From Actinomycetes bacterium (GTDB lineage: Bacteria; Actinomycetota; Acidimicrobiia; Acidimicrobiales; JAMCPL01): 50,636 bases of DNA. A program made the translations under genes and the position numbers. Shown here one piece after another: positions 42,636 to 50,560 of this stretch. The DNA lies in NCBI GenBank assembly GCA_021846515.1, contig JAJZWU010000013.1, forward strand, positions 1 to 50,636. Reading direction: 5' to 3'. Positions within the stretch are counted from its first letter, which is position 1; each line of letters opens with the position of its first letter. Under the pieces are notes generated by a model. That model was not told the origin of the DNA, did not search any database, and worked only from the letters and a program-made list of their open reading frames with translations.

Positions 42636-44150
42636 TCACCCGTTACTTACAGAGTGATTGGATGAGGTTCCAGTACTTGAGGTAGATTTGGAACTCGGTT
42701 GACCAAATAAATTAAAGACAGCCTGCAACATTGCACGCTGGATCGGTCCCGCTATAGATGCCCCAGTTGCATTTGGTGCCTGCCTTGGTACAACCACTGC
42801 TATTGCTACTATTGGATGGCTGGCCGGTGCAAATGTTACCATCCAGTCAGTAGTTTCACCATTCATGCCTATCTGGGACGTACCAGTCTTTGCCGCCACC
42901 TGCCAGGATGACGGGAAAATTGAAGCTGCCGTACCGTACTGAGCAACTTTTGTCATAAGCGCCGACACTTTCGATGCAGTGCTTGACGAGGTAGCCTGGA
43001 GCCATTTTGAGGGCGTGTAACGGTGTATGACCTGTCCACTTGAGTTCATTACGTCGTTAAGGACATGGGGTTTCATGATCATTCCGTGATCGGCAATTGC
43101 CGACCCGGTCAACGCCATCTGGAGTGCGGTTGCCTGATCGTCTCCCTGCCCAATAGCCGAAAAGGCCACAAATGAAGGTACCTGCTGGAGGTAGCTAAGA
43201 GAGGCTAAAGTAGAGACGGCCGGTGCAGGTTGTATATCCAGTGGAGGACGTTTGTTGAATCCAAAGGAATCTGCTTCACCAATAAGATTTTGTGGTCCAA
43301 GGCTGAGCCCTATTAGCGAGTAACCCGTGTCGCATGATGGTGGCAGCATTTGCACCATAGTGCCGCCGCAAGCTTCGTAATCGTAATTATGCAGCAAATG
43401 GCTGGTCCCGGGAAGGGGGGTCTGCGTCAGGACGGGGAACGATTTATTTGCCAGGGATGGGTCTCTATCATAGACTGCTGATGTAGTAATAATTTTGAAT
43501 GTAGATCCGGGCGGATAGGATCTTCTCCATGCCCTATCCAGCATTGGTTGGCTGGAATTTGCAAGATACGATTTCCACGCCTTTATTTCCTTGGTCGCTG
43601 TTTCGTAAGCGAGTGGATTTGGATTGAAGCTAGGGCTGGAATACATAGCCAGGATTGCTCCGGTGGAGGGGTTTATTGCCACTACAGAGCCGGTTCTATT
43701 GCCCAGTTCTTGTGCTGCTACTTCCTGCAGGCGGTATGAAACCGTTAGCCTGAGGGTATTGATGGTTATTCGAGAAGTAAATAGATCTTGGAGTGATTTG
43801 ATCGGTTCTTTGTACGGTAGTAGATAATTGTTATAGTAACCTTCGACCCCATCCAGCCCGTAGATATACGAATCGTAGCCTACAATCTGAGCAAAAAGAC
43901 CATTGGTAGGATACTCTCTACGGTAGCTGTATATATCATTTGGAGTGGCGACAGAGTCAGCAAGTACCTTACCGCCGGCAGACACTATAGTACCTCTGGG
44001 ATTATCACGTGCCGCGAGTATATTTCTGGGATTTGCCGGCGCATTTGCAAGGCTCCCGGCCTGGATAACCTGTATGTTATTGAGTTGGACGAACAGTGCA
44101 ACAAACCCCAGCAGGATCACTGCTCCGAGCCATCGTATGCGCTTATTCAT
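42636..44150 (-). CDS. pbpA: Class B penicillin-binding protein PbpA
   Basis: A 504 aa transpeptidase that cross-links peptidoglycan outside the membrane. A single N-terminal helix (W-L-G-A-V-I-L-L-G-F-V-A-L-F-V-Q-L) anchors it. The active-site Ser is in P-G-S-T-F-K (SxxK), and the second motif reads S-C-D rather than S-x-N, a variant also seen in PBP2 proteins. The third is K-T-G-T-S. The frame is open to 44267, but ATG 44150 overlaps the pstP stop as ATGA, which fixes the start. In actinobacteria this gene normally follows rodA; here it directly follows the phosphatase. Regulation by the neighbouring kinase is likely by analogy. Confidence 0.95.
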   Translation of the reverse strand: MNKRIRWLGAVILLGFVALFVQLNNIQVIQAGSLANAPANPRNILAARDNPRGTIVSAGGKVLADSVATPNDIYSYRREYPTNGLFAQIVGYDSYIYGLDGVEGYYNNYLLPYKEPIKSLQDLFTSRITINTLRLTVSYRLQEVAAQELGNRTGSVVAINPSTGAILAMYSSPSFNPNPLAYETATKEIKAWKSYLANSSQPMLDRAWRRSYPPGSTFKIITTSAVYDRDPSLANKSFPVLTQTPLPGTSHLLHNYDYEACGGTMVQMLPPSCDTGYSLIGLSLGPQNLIGEADSFGFNKRPPLDIQPAPAVSTLASLSYLQQVPSFVAFSAIGQGDDQATALQMALTGSAIADHGMIMKPHVLNDVMNSSGQVIHRYTPSKWLQATSSSTASKVSALMTKVAQYGTAASIFPSSWQVAAKTGTSQIGMNGETTDWMVTFAPASHPIVAIAVVVPRQAPNATGASIAGPIQRAMLQAVFNLFGQPSSKSTSSTGTSSNHSVSNG

Positions 44151-46213
44151 GCCGGAACTCCCATATTGTAGCTGTTGCTGGGCCGATTTGGTACTGACCT
44201 GGTAACTGGCAAGGGGAGTGACAGGCCAAGTGGGGGTACTGTATTTATGCTGCAAGAAGTACTGCAAATATATGAGCCGGATATACCCGATACTGATGAC
44301 TGGTCGAGACTGCGCTTTTCAGCCAGTAAGTCTTTTATATAGGCATCTGCTGCCCCTATTGAGGGCTCTTCCACGCCAGCCTTTAGCTGTGGCAACCTGT
44401 AAGATGCTATATCGGAGGCGGTTGCTCTGATAGCCTGTACTCTATGCGGCTCCATGCCCAGAAATCCACCTATCCTTCCCTGAAATACCTCTATTCTATT
44501 GCCTTTGAGCATTACGAAATAAGAACCGTTGACATACCACCTTACCAGACCGAATCCTCCAGCCACGATAGCCAAGAAAACGATCACGAACAAAACCGAA
44601 CGAAAACTGATAAGTCTGTGTCCCTGGTAGCGCCGGTATTGGGGTTCGTAGCGAAGCGAGGATCGAGCAGGCATGTAAGACGGCCTGGCCGACTTCACCC
44701 CATTGCGAGAGTACCTATGATCACCTTGATCAGGTGTGCTTATGTGGCGGCTATTTCCAGAATGCCACCAGCGTGCTATGGGGGGCGAAGAGACGCTTGA
44801 TTTCACTGTTCGCTTTATAGCATAGTTCTTTTGTGCTTGAGTATTGCCCTGCGCGACAGTGGATCTGGACGCTGCGCCCTTGCCTATGTCTGCAGCAGTT
44901 TTAATTGCGGCCACGGATAGGATTGTAGTACCGTCGGCAATAGAAGCACGTTCTTCTTTCGTATTTGACCCAGCCATCCTGCCGATCGTGTCGTTGTCCT
45001 GCAGGGCGCTCCGTGATGTGGATTGTGATGAAGCCAGCAAATCTGGCGAATCGTCTTCTGGTTGTATCGATAAACCGTTATCCAAAGACATGTCTGGAGG
45101 GTCATATAACTGGTGGCTTGCCTCTGTGCTTCTTGCGATAGTATCGTTTTGAAGTATGTTGTCAACGGTACTGTCGGGCAATACATCTACTACTACCGCG
45201 GTAATATTATCGCTGCCACCATTCTTATTGGCCGTTTGCACCATCAATTCAGTCGCCTGCTGGGGATCTATTTGTGCTGCCAAAATCTCCGAAAGCACCT
45301 CGTTGCTGACCTCATTTGATAGGCCGTCAGTACATAGTAGGAACCTGTCTCCCTCTTCTGCCGGTAGCTCCCATACATCGACATCTATTTCTTGTCCCAT
45401 TCCGATTACTCTGGTGAGCGTATGCCTCTTGGGGTGGACTGCAGCTTCGGCTCCGGTAAGCTCCCCTTTGCGTACCATCTCTTCCGCCACAGAGTGATCC
45501 TGGCTTATCTGAACCATTTTTCCGTTATGATACCTGTATACCCTGGAATCTCCTACATTGGCTATACCAAAACGACCTCCACTTTTATGCGGCGTACTGC
45601 CACTGCTGCGGCTATCGCTATGATAATCTGGAGAAATCCCCTGCTGTGCATCCCTGGCGCTTCTGCCTCTCTGGGGCATTCCGGACTGATAGGAGTGTAT
45701 AGGTTTATTACTTGCCCTTTGAGCATTCTCATCATGTCTTCCAGTGTGGCGTCCCGTATGCAGTAATCTCTTGTACCACTTTTTAGTGGCAGGTGATCCT
45801 TTGCCGCCATGTCGAGTACCCGTAATTCTCGTACCTACGGATAGTTCTGTACTCGTTTCTATGTTCCAGTGACCCTCACTACCGCCTGAGGTACTGCCGG
45901 GTGCATCGCCCGCCAGATAAACCAGGGTAGCCAACGTTGTTCCCATTCCGGCCAGATGTGAGTTTTCAGCCCCCTTCTGCCATACGATGAAGTTTGCGTA
46001 CTTGATGGCATATATAAGTCCCTCTATATCGGAACGGCTCCGGTAAGATTGTCTTAAGGCGGTAATAGCCAGTTGGGCAGCCTCGGCGCCACCAGCATGA
46101 CCACCCATCCCGTCTGCTACCGCAAACAGAGGAGGGTCTACCAGAGCCAGGTCCTCGTTTTTTCCACGAACCCGCCCAGTGTCAGAAGCATAACCAGCTA
46201 TAATCTTGGGCAC
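44147..46213 (-). CDS. pstP: PP2C-type Ser/Thr phosphatase PstP
   Basis: A 688 aa membrane phosphatase that reverses PknB signalling. The PP2C motifs are R-G-K-N-E-D (Asp21), V-A-D-G-M-G-G-H (Asp34), G-M-G-T-T-L, N-V-G-D-S-R-V-Y (219-226), L-C-T-D-G-L (293-298) and G-G-S-D-N-I-T-A (332-339). The catalytic domain is interrupted at about residues 103-213 by a basic, Ser/Gly/His-rich insert (K-R-L-L-H-T-G-R-H-T-G-R-H), roughly 110 residues more than related enzymes carry there. A 190-residue low-complexity linker precedes the membrane helix (538-560) and an extracytoplasmic domain. ATG 46213 begins M-P-K-I-I-A-G-Y-A-S. Its stop overlaps the pbpA start. Confidence 0.95.
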   Translation of the reverse strand: MPKIIAGYASDTGRVRGKNEDLALVDPPLFAVADGMGGHAGGAEAAQLAITALRQSYRSRSDIEGLIYAIKYANFIVWQKGAENSHLAGMGTTLATLVYLAGDAPGSTSGGSEGHWNIETSTELSVGTRITGTRHGGKGSPATKKWYKRLLHTGRHTGRHDENAQRASNKPIHSYQSGMPQRGRSARDAQQGISPDYHSDSRSSGSTPHKSGGRFGIANVGDSRVYRYHNGKMVQISQDHSVAEEMVRKGELTGAEAAVHPKRHTLTRVIGMGQEIDVDVWELPAEEGDRFLLCTDGLSNEVSNEVLSEILAAQIDPQQATELMVQTANKNGGSDNITAVVVDVLPDSTVDNILQNDTIARSTEASHQLYDPPDMSLDNGLSIQPEDDSPDLLASSQSTSRSALQDNDTIGRMAGSNTKEERASIADGTTILSVAAIKTAADIGKGAASRSTVAQGNTQAQKNYAIKRTVKSSVSSPPIARWWHSGNSRHISTPDQGDHRYSRNGVKSARPSYMPARSSLRYEPQYRRYQGHRLISFRSVLFVIVFLAIVAGGFGLVRWYVNGSYFVMLKGNRIEVFQGRIGGFLGMEPHRVQAIRATASDIASYRLPQLKAGVEEPSIGAADAYIKDLLAEKRSLDQSSVSGISGSYICSTSCSINTVPPLGLSLPLPVTRSVPNRPSNSYNMGVPA

Positions 46214-46268
46214 GAATATAGTATTTTACTGTACATGCGGTTGCTTTGCACTACAAGGTGGCTTATTA

Positions 46269-46901
46269 TCAGCATAATGCCTCAAATACTGTTCCTCCGA
46301 TTTGCACCATATCTCCATGTCTCAGGCGCGCCGGTACGGATATTCTCTTGGTATTGACCCAGGTTCCATTAGTGGAATGCATATCTTCTACCCATAGATT
46401 ACCGGAGTTACGATAAAAGCGTGCATGTATATTGGACGTATAGGCATCATCTGTTTTGATATTGCAGTGTTGGGCTCTGCCAATAGTAAAGTTTTGACCA
46501 ATCCTGTATGTGCGGCCACGCGATTCCTTTGGCTCCACTACCTTTAAGGTGGCAATGACATCTTGTATGGCGCCGCCTCCTGTAGATGTTCCATAAACCT
46601 CAGTTCCCCGGCTTTCCTGCGCCATTTCCCCCACTACTGTTCCCGTTCCCGCGACATTGGGAACATCGGGAACGGAGTGGGTAGCTCCCTGTGGAGCTAA
46701 AGCTACTTGTGCCGGTACTTGCGAATGTACTGGGTACTCCGCTCGTCTGTGCGCAGGGGTGTATTCTTCCTCATCGCGGTCGCGATACTTTGTTTCAGCC
46801 CAAACTGATCTTATCACCCTGAGAAAGAAGAGCCATATGACTATTACAACCAGCACCTCCAGAGCTCTTAAGAGCGTGGCATTTGCAACTGATCCAATCA
46901 C
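46269..46901 (-). CDS. fhaB: FHA-domain protein FhaB (FipA-like)
   Basis: A 210 aa protein with one N-terminal membrane helix (L-E-V-L-V-V-I-V-I-W-L-F-F-L), a 90-residue hydrophilic linker and a C-terminal forkhead-associated domain that binds phospho-Thr. The FHA core shows F-T-I-G-R-A-Q-H-C-N-I (conserved Gly-Arg), N-I-H-A-R-F (a relative of SxxH) and S-T-N-G-T-W-V-N. In mycobacteria the equivalent protein links PknB phosphorylation to the division machinery. The start is GTG 46901. It is 58 bp after fhaA and 55 bp before pstP. Confidence 0.92.
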   Translation of the reverse strand: MIGSVANATLLRALEVLVVIVIWLFFLRVIRSVWAETKYRDRDEEEYTPAHRRAEYPVHSQVPAQVALAPQGATHSVPDVPNVAGTGTVVGEMAQESRGTEVYGTSTGGGAIQDVIATLKVVEPKESRGRTYRIGQNFTIGRAQHCNIKTDDAYTSNIHARFYRNSGNLWVEDMHSTNGTWVNTKRISVPARLRHGDMVQIGGTVFEALC

Positions 46902-46959
46902 TCCATACCACCCACTCGCATATTTTCACACCCAGCCCGCCAAGTGCAGCCTCTGACGG

Positions 46960-47619
46960 TCACCTGGTGTATACGAATCTTACTGTAGTGGTTCCCAACG
47001 ACACACTGTCCCCATCTTTTAATGTGCTTGTAGTCACTGGCTTGCCATTCAGCAGAGTGCCATTGGTAGAACCAAGATCTCTTAGTATATACTCCTGACC
47101 ATTCCTGCTCACTTCTGCATGCCTCCTGCTAACGTTCTGGTCATGTAACACTATATCACAATCTGATAATCTGCCAAGCACTATAGAATGATCATTCAGC
47201 GGTACACGGTAGCCGTCGGGTAGCTCTATCGCAGCAGTTTCATCTGCAACAGAGCCCTCAACAATGTTGTTTTCTATATCAAAATGGCCTCGTTTAAGTT
47301 CGCCGTCCTCCAGCACTTCTACCGATAGGGGGCCTACAAATATGTACCCTTCTCTTTCGGCATGCGTTTGTAACGCGATGGTCAATTCCTTCTCGAATGC
47401 ATCCTCAAATTGTGCAAAACGATCTACATCATAAGGCGAAAGGTAAACCTTGAATTCATTTGGAGCTATAATCCCCCCCATTCCTACTCGCCTTCTGAGG
47501 TCCATTTCGCGTATGAGCTTCCGGCCAATTTCTACCGGCTGCAACTCTCCGCGAAAGGCAGTCGAAAATACGCCTTCAACGAGCCTCTCAAGTCTCGACT
47601 CAAACTCCTGTAATACCAT
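46960..47619 (-). CDS. fhaA: FhaA-type protein, DUF3662 plus FHA domain
   Basis: A 219 aa protein. The N-terminal DUF3662 domain (about 1-120; F-E-S-R-L-E-R-L-V-E-G and L-I-R-E-M-D) is followed directly by an FHA domain (I-V-L-G-R-L-S-D-C-D-I, V-S-R-R-H-A-E-V, S-T-N-G-T-L-L-N-G-K). In mycobacterial FhaA a long disordered linker separates the two; here it is almost absent, the opposite of the expanded loops elsewhere in this window. FhaA reads phosphorylated MviN/MurJ in mycobacteria. ATG 47619 lies six nt after TACAAT, suggesting a leaderless transcript; an ATG five codons upstream is the alternative. It leads the fhaA-fhaB-pstP-pbpA-pknB operon. Confidence 0.92.
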   Translation of the reverse strand: MVLQEFESRLERLVEGVFSTAFRGELQPVEIGRKLIREMDLRRRVGMGGIIAPNEFKVYLSPYDVDRFAQFEDAFEKELTIALQTHAEREGYIFVGPLSVEVLEDGELKRGHFDIENNIVEGSVADETAAIELPDGYRVPLNDHSIVLGRLSDCDIVLHDQNVSRRHAEVSRNGQEYILRDLGSTNGTLLNGKPVTTSTLKDGDSVSLGTTTVRFVYTR

Positions 47620-47762
47620 AGCTTTATTGTACATCGCGAACCACCAAAGTCTGGTTCAGCAACCCCGAGTGGCCGATTTGAGCGTTGCGCTCCAGTACTC
47701 TGATCTAGTAGGCTGATATACTGGCATATACGCATGTGCACATGTGCGATTGATAAGACCAA

Positions 47763-47846
47763 GGGCGAGTGGCGGAATAGGTAGACGCGCAGGATTCAGG
47801 ATCCTGTGGACGCAAGTCCGTGGGGGTTCAAGTCCCCCCTCGCCCA
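47763..47846 (+). tRNA. tRNA-Leu (anticodon CAG)
   Basis: 84 nt on the plus strand form a class II tRNA. The acceptor GGGCGAG pairs with CTCGCCC, followed by discriminator A; CCA is not encoded. The anticodon stem CAGGA/TCCTG encloses TTCAGGA, giving CAG. A short variable arm and the T arm GGGGG-TTCAAGT-CCCCC follow. A tRNA-Leu(CAG) next to fhaA is also the arrangement in mycobacteria. Confidence 0.96.
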
Positions 47847-47915
47847 CTTGCCGTTTGCATGTTTTCGTCACAACGGTTCTTAACTGGCTACGTGTAATGT
47901 TTGGGGAACAATCGC

Positions 47916-47944
47916 TTGATAACGTAATTGACTCAGAGTATAAT
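47916..47944 (+). promoter_or_regulatory. Promoter for the lipase-like lipoprotein gene
   Basis: TTGATA (47916-47921) and TATAAT (47939-47944) are exactly 17 bp apart, giving a start near 47951 and a leader of about 50 nt before the ATG at 48000, which has its own AAGGGG ribosome-binding site. Confidence 0.7.
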
Positions 47945-47999
47945 ATATGGCGAACAACATGGTGGCGTTTTAATATGATTATCGTTAAGGGGTTTGTAC

Positions 48000-49007
48000 A
48001 TGAAGCATTCCGAGATGGCAGGTGGTAGTGGTGTTGGGATGCCCAGGTTACGCGGAGCCCTGATTGTAATTGCAACTGCCCTGGTATTAGCTGCCTGCAG
48101 TCCGTTTGGAGGATCACCTTCGCCCATAGGGGGCTCCTCTGGCAGTGGCGCATCTACCGGCCAGCATGGGAATTTGCCGGTAGGAACTGCCCTTACCGGC
48201 TGGGGGTCGGAGCTGACATCACCGGGCTCTATGCCTCCCGGAATGAACAACTGGTCATGCAAACCCACAAAGGCGCATCCATATCCGGTAATACTGGTAC
48301 ACGGGACATTCGCGAACGAGGCGTTCAGCTGGCAGGCCCTGTCGCCGATGCTTGCCAATGCCGGTTATTGCGTATATGGCATGGACTACGGCGCCGAGCC
48401 GGAGACACTGGGACATTTTTACGGACTGGCTCCCATACAGAATTCGGCGAATCAACTTCAGTCTGAAGTGAATCAGGTGTTGTCCGCCACCGGGGCAACT
48501 CAGGTGGACATGGTTGGGTGGTCGCAGGGCGGCATGATGCCTCGTTATTATATAAAGTTCCTGAACGGTGCAGTTAAGGTGCATATGCTGGTAGGCTTGG
48601 CTCCTACCAATCACGGTACCACTGCCGACGGTGTGGTCGCTATAGCAAACTTTTTTGCGAAAAATTTTGGCTTCTCTTTCAACCAGTTGGGATGCTACTC
48701 CTGTACACAGCAGGAGCAGGGATCATCATTTCTTGCCAGCCTAAATCAGGGAGGAGTTACTCCCGGTCCTAAGTATGTAGTCATAGAGAGCAAGTATGAT
48801 GAGGTAGTAACTCCATATACCTCAGCATTTTTATCTGGTCCAAATACACAGGATATTACCCTTCAAAACCAGTGCTCTACCGATTACACCGAGCATCTGG
48901 GCATTATCTACGATCCTGTTGCGCTTCAAGATGTGATGAACGCACTTGGAGCGGACAGTGCCAGTTTCAAGCCACACTGTTCCCTGGTGCTGCCGGTATT
49001 TTCTTGA
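48000..49007 (+). CDS. Secreted lipase/esterase lipoprotein (alpha/beta hydrolase)
   Basis: A 335 aa exported hydrolase. The signal peptide ends in a lipobox, L-V-L-A-A-C with Cys33 as the lipidated residue, then a Gly/Ser linker. The hydrolase core starts P-V-I-L-V-H-G-T-F-A-N-E-A (oxyanion region). The nucleophile Ser is in V-G-W-S-Q-G-G-M. Candidate Asp and His are in S-K-Y-D-E-V-V-T and Y-T-E-H-L-G. This is the layout of class 2 (LipA/EstA-like) lipases, common in actinobacteria. Further Cys residues (for example C-Y-S-C) may form disulfides outside the cell. ATG 48000 follows AAGGGG by 7 nt. It stands alone on a good promoter. Confidence 0.87.
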   Translation: MKHSEMAGGSGVGMPRLRGALIVIATALVLAACSPFGGSPSPIGGSSGSGASTGQHGNLPVGTALTGWGSELTSPGSMPPGMNNWSCKPTKAHPYPVILVHGTFANEAFSWQALSPMLANAGYCVYGMDYGAEPETLGHFYGLAPIQNSANQLQSEVNQVLSATGATQVDMVGWSQGGMMPRYYIKFLNGAVKVHMLVGLAPTNHGTTADGVVAIANFFAKNFGFSFNQLGCYSCTQQEQGSSFLASLNQGGVTPGPKYVVIESKYDEVVTPYTSAFLSGPNTQDITLQNQCSTDYTEHLGIIYDPVALQDVMNALGADSASFKPHCSLVLPVFS

Positions 49008-49096
49008 ACATATAAGTGCCGATATAGGCATAGAGGCTGACGTTCCATTGCCCGGCATGCTGTACATGTCGTGGCAGCGCAGGTATTGTAATAGGC

Positions 49097-50560
49097 ATGG
49101 ACATGGTTGCGGGAGTCGATTCATCTACTCAGTCGACAAAGGTAGAGATAAGAGAGCTTGATACTGGCAGACTGGTCGGATCGGGCAGATCGCCGCACTC
49201 ACCTACCTCTCCGCCGCTATCCGAACAGGACCCATATGAATGGTGGAATGCCTTTAATGACGCCCTGGCGCAGGCACTATCGGCAGCTTCTACCAGTACA
49301 GGACAAATTATATCGTTACACAACATATTAGCTATAGCAGTAGCCGCTCAGCAGCACGGTCTGGTAGTCCTGGACGGCTCGGGTGAAGTAATCCGGCCAG
49401 CAAAGCTATGGAACGATACACAATCGGCAACTGATGCCCTGGAACTTCGTAACATGCTTAGCAGCGGAGATTCCGGCTGGGCGCAAGCGTGTGGCAGCGT
49501 TCCTGTAGCGGCACTGACCATTACGAAGTTATACTGGCTAAAGCGCATGGAACCCAATTCCTTCGCCCGTATTGCAACTATACTGTTGCCTCACGATTGG
49601 CTCACCTACAAACTCACCGGTAGATTCTGTACTGATAGAGGTGATGCTTCAGGCACAGGTTACTGGTCGCCGCGTGAGGGCATATGGCGATCCGACCTAC
49701 TTTCCCTTGTGGACACTGATGTCGATTGGGGTAGCATGTTGCCCGAGGTTCTTGCCCCGGAAGAGCCGGCAGGGGAATGGAATGGCATCATAGTAGGACC
49801 AGGTACCGGAGACAACATGGCATCTGCTCTGGGCATAGGATTGAGCGTTGGCGATACTGCCATATCGCTGGGTACTTCAGGTACCGCTTTCACCGTTTCG
49901 GAAATACCTGTTTGCGATCCATCTGGATATGTATCCGGCTTTGCCGATGCCTCAGGAAGATTCCTGCCGCTTGTATGTACTCTCAACGCTACCAAAGTGA
50001 CAGATATGGTGGGCAGGTGGTTATCCATGGGGTATGTTGCCTTATCGGATGCCGCACTGACAGAACCACTTGGTGCGAGAGGTGTGATGGTAATTCCGTA
50101 TTTTGCCGGCGAGCGTGCACCAAACCGGCCAACTGCCCGTGGTGGATTTATTGGTCTATCGAGTGATACGGGCGCACCGGAATTGGCCAGAGCGGCATTT
50201 GAAGGTGTGGTATGCAGTCTATTGGATGCGAAGGATCACCTACCTGCGGACGAGGCAAGCAAGAATGCCCTTTTCCTTGTGGGAGGTGGCTCTCGCCTGA
50301 AGGCCTACCAACAGATCCTTGCAGACATTGCAGGCGCAGAAATTATTGTCACTGCCAATTCGGAGACGGTGGCTACCGGAGCTTGCGTACAGGCAGCCTC
50401 TATCGCCAGCTCGGCCCATGTCGGCCAAATCATTGAAGCATGGAAACTACGCCGAGGTAAACGCGTACAACCATCTGAGGGAATATCTAAAGAATCCGTC
50501 CGGGAGTTGAGAAAAAGATACTCACGTATAGCAGCATCCTCGGTATGGGATGCACAATAG
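49097..50560 (+). CDS. xylB: FGGY-family sugar kinase, xylulokinase-like
   Basis: A 487 aa kinase of the actin-like ATPase fold. The N-terminal domain begins V-A-G-V-D-S-S-T-Q-S-T-K, the xylulokinase-type phosphate-1 loop, and contains P-A-K-L-W-N-D-T-Q-S-A. The C-terminal domain has L-G-T-S-G-T-A-F-T-V, P-Y-F-A-G-E-R-A-P-N and the adenosine loop L-V-G-G-G-S-R-L-K. D-xylulose is the most likely substrate; related pentuloses cannot be excluded. ATG 49097 is preceded at 7 nt by TATTGT (possible leaderless -10); a second ATG lies two codons on. Any xylose isomerase or transporter would lie beyond the window edge. Confidence 0.88.
   Translation: MDMVAGVDSSTQSTKVEIRELDTGRLVGSGRSPHSPTSPPLSEQDPYEWWNAFNDALAQALSAASTSTGQIISLHNILAIAVAAQQHGLVVLDGSGEVIRPAKLWNDTQSATDALELRNMLSSGDSGWAQACGSVPVAALTITKLYWLKRMEPNSFARIATILLPHDWLTYKLTGRFCTDRGDASGTGYWSPREGIWRSDLLSLVDTDVDWGSMLPEVLAPEEPAGEWNGIIVGPGTGDNMASALGIGLSVGDTAISLGTSGTAFTVSEIPVCDPSGYVSGFADASGRFLPLVCTLNATKVTDMVGRWLSMGYVALSDAALTEPLGARGVMVIPYFAGERAPNRPTARGGFIGLSSDTGAPELARAAFEGVVCSLLDAKDHLPADEASKNALFLVGGGSRLKAYQQILADIAGAEIIVTANSETVATGACVQAASIASSAHVGQIIEAWKLRRGKRVQPSEGISKESVRELRKRYSRIAASSVWDAQ

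Noticed and set aside
47733-47751. Palindrome CATGTGCACATG just upstream of tRNA-Leu
   Set aside because: Short, and similar palindromes occur by chance; no neighbouring regulator supports an operator role.
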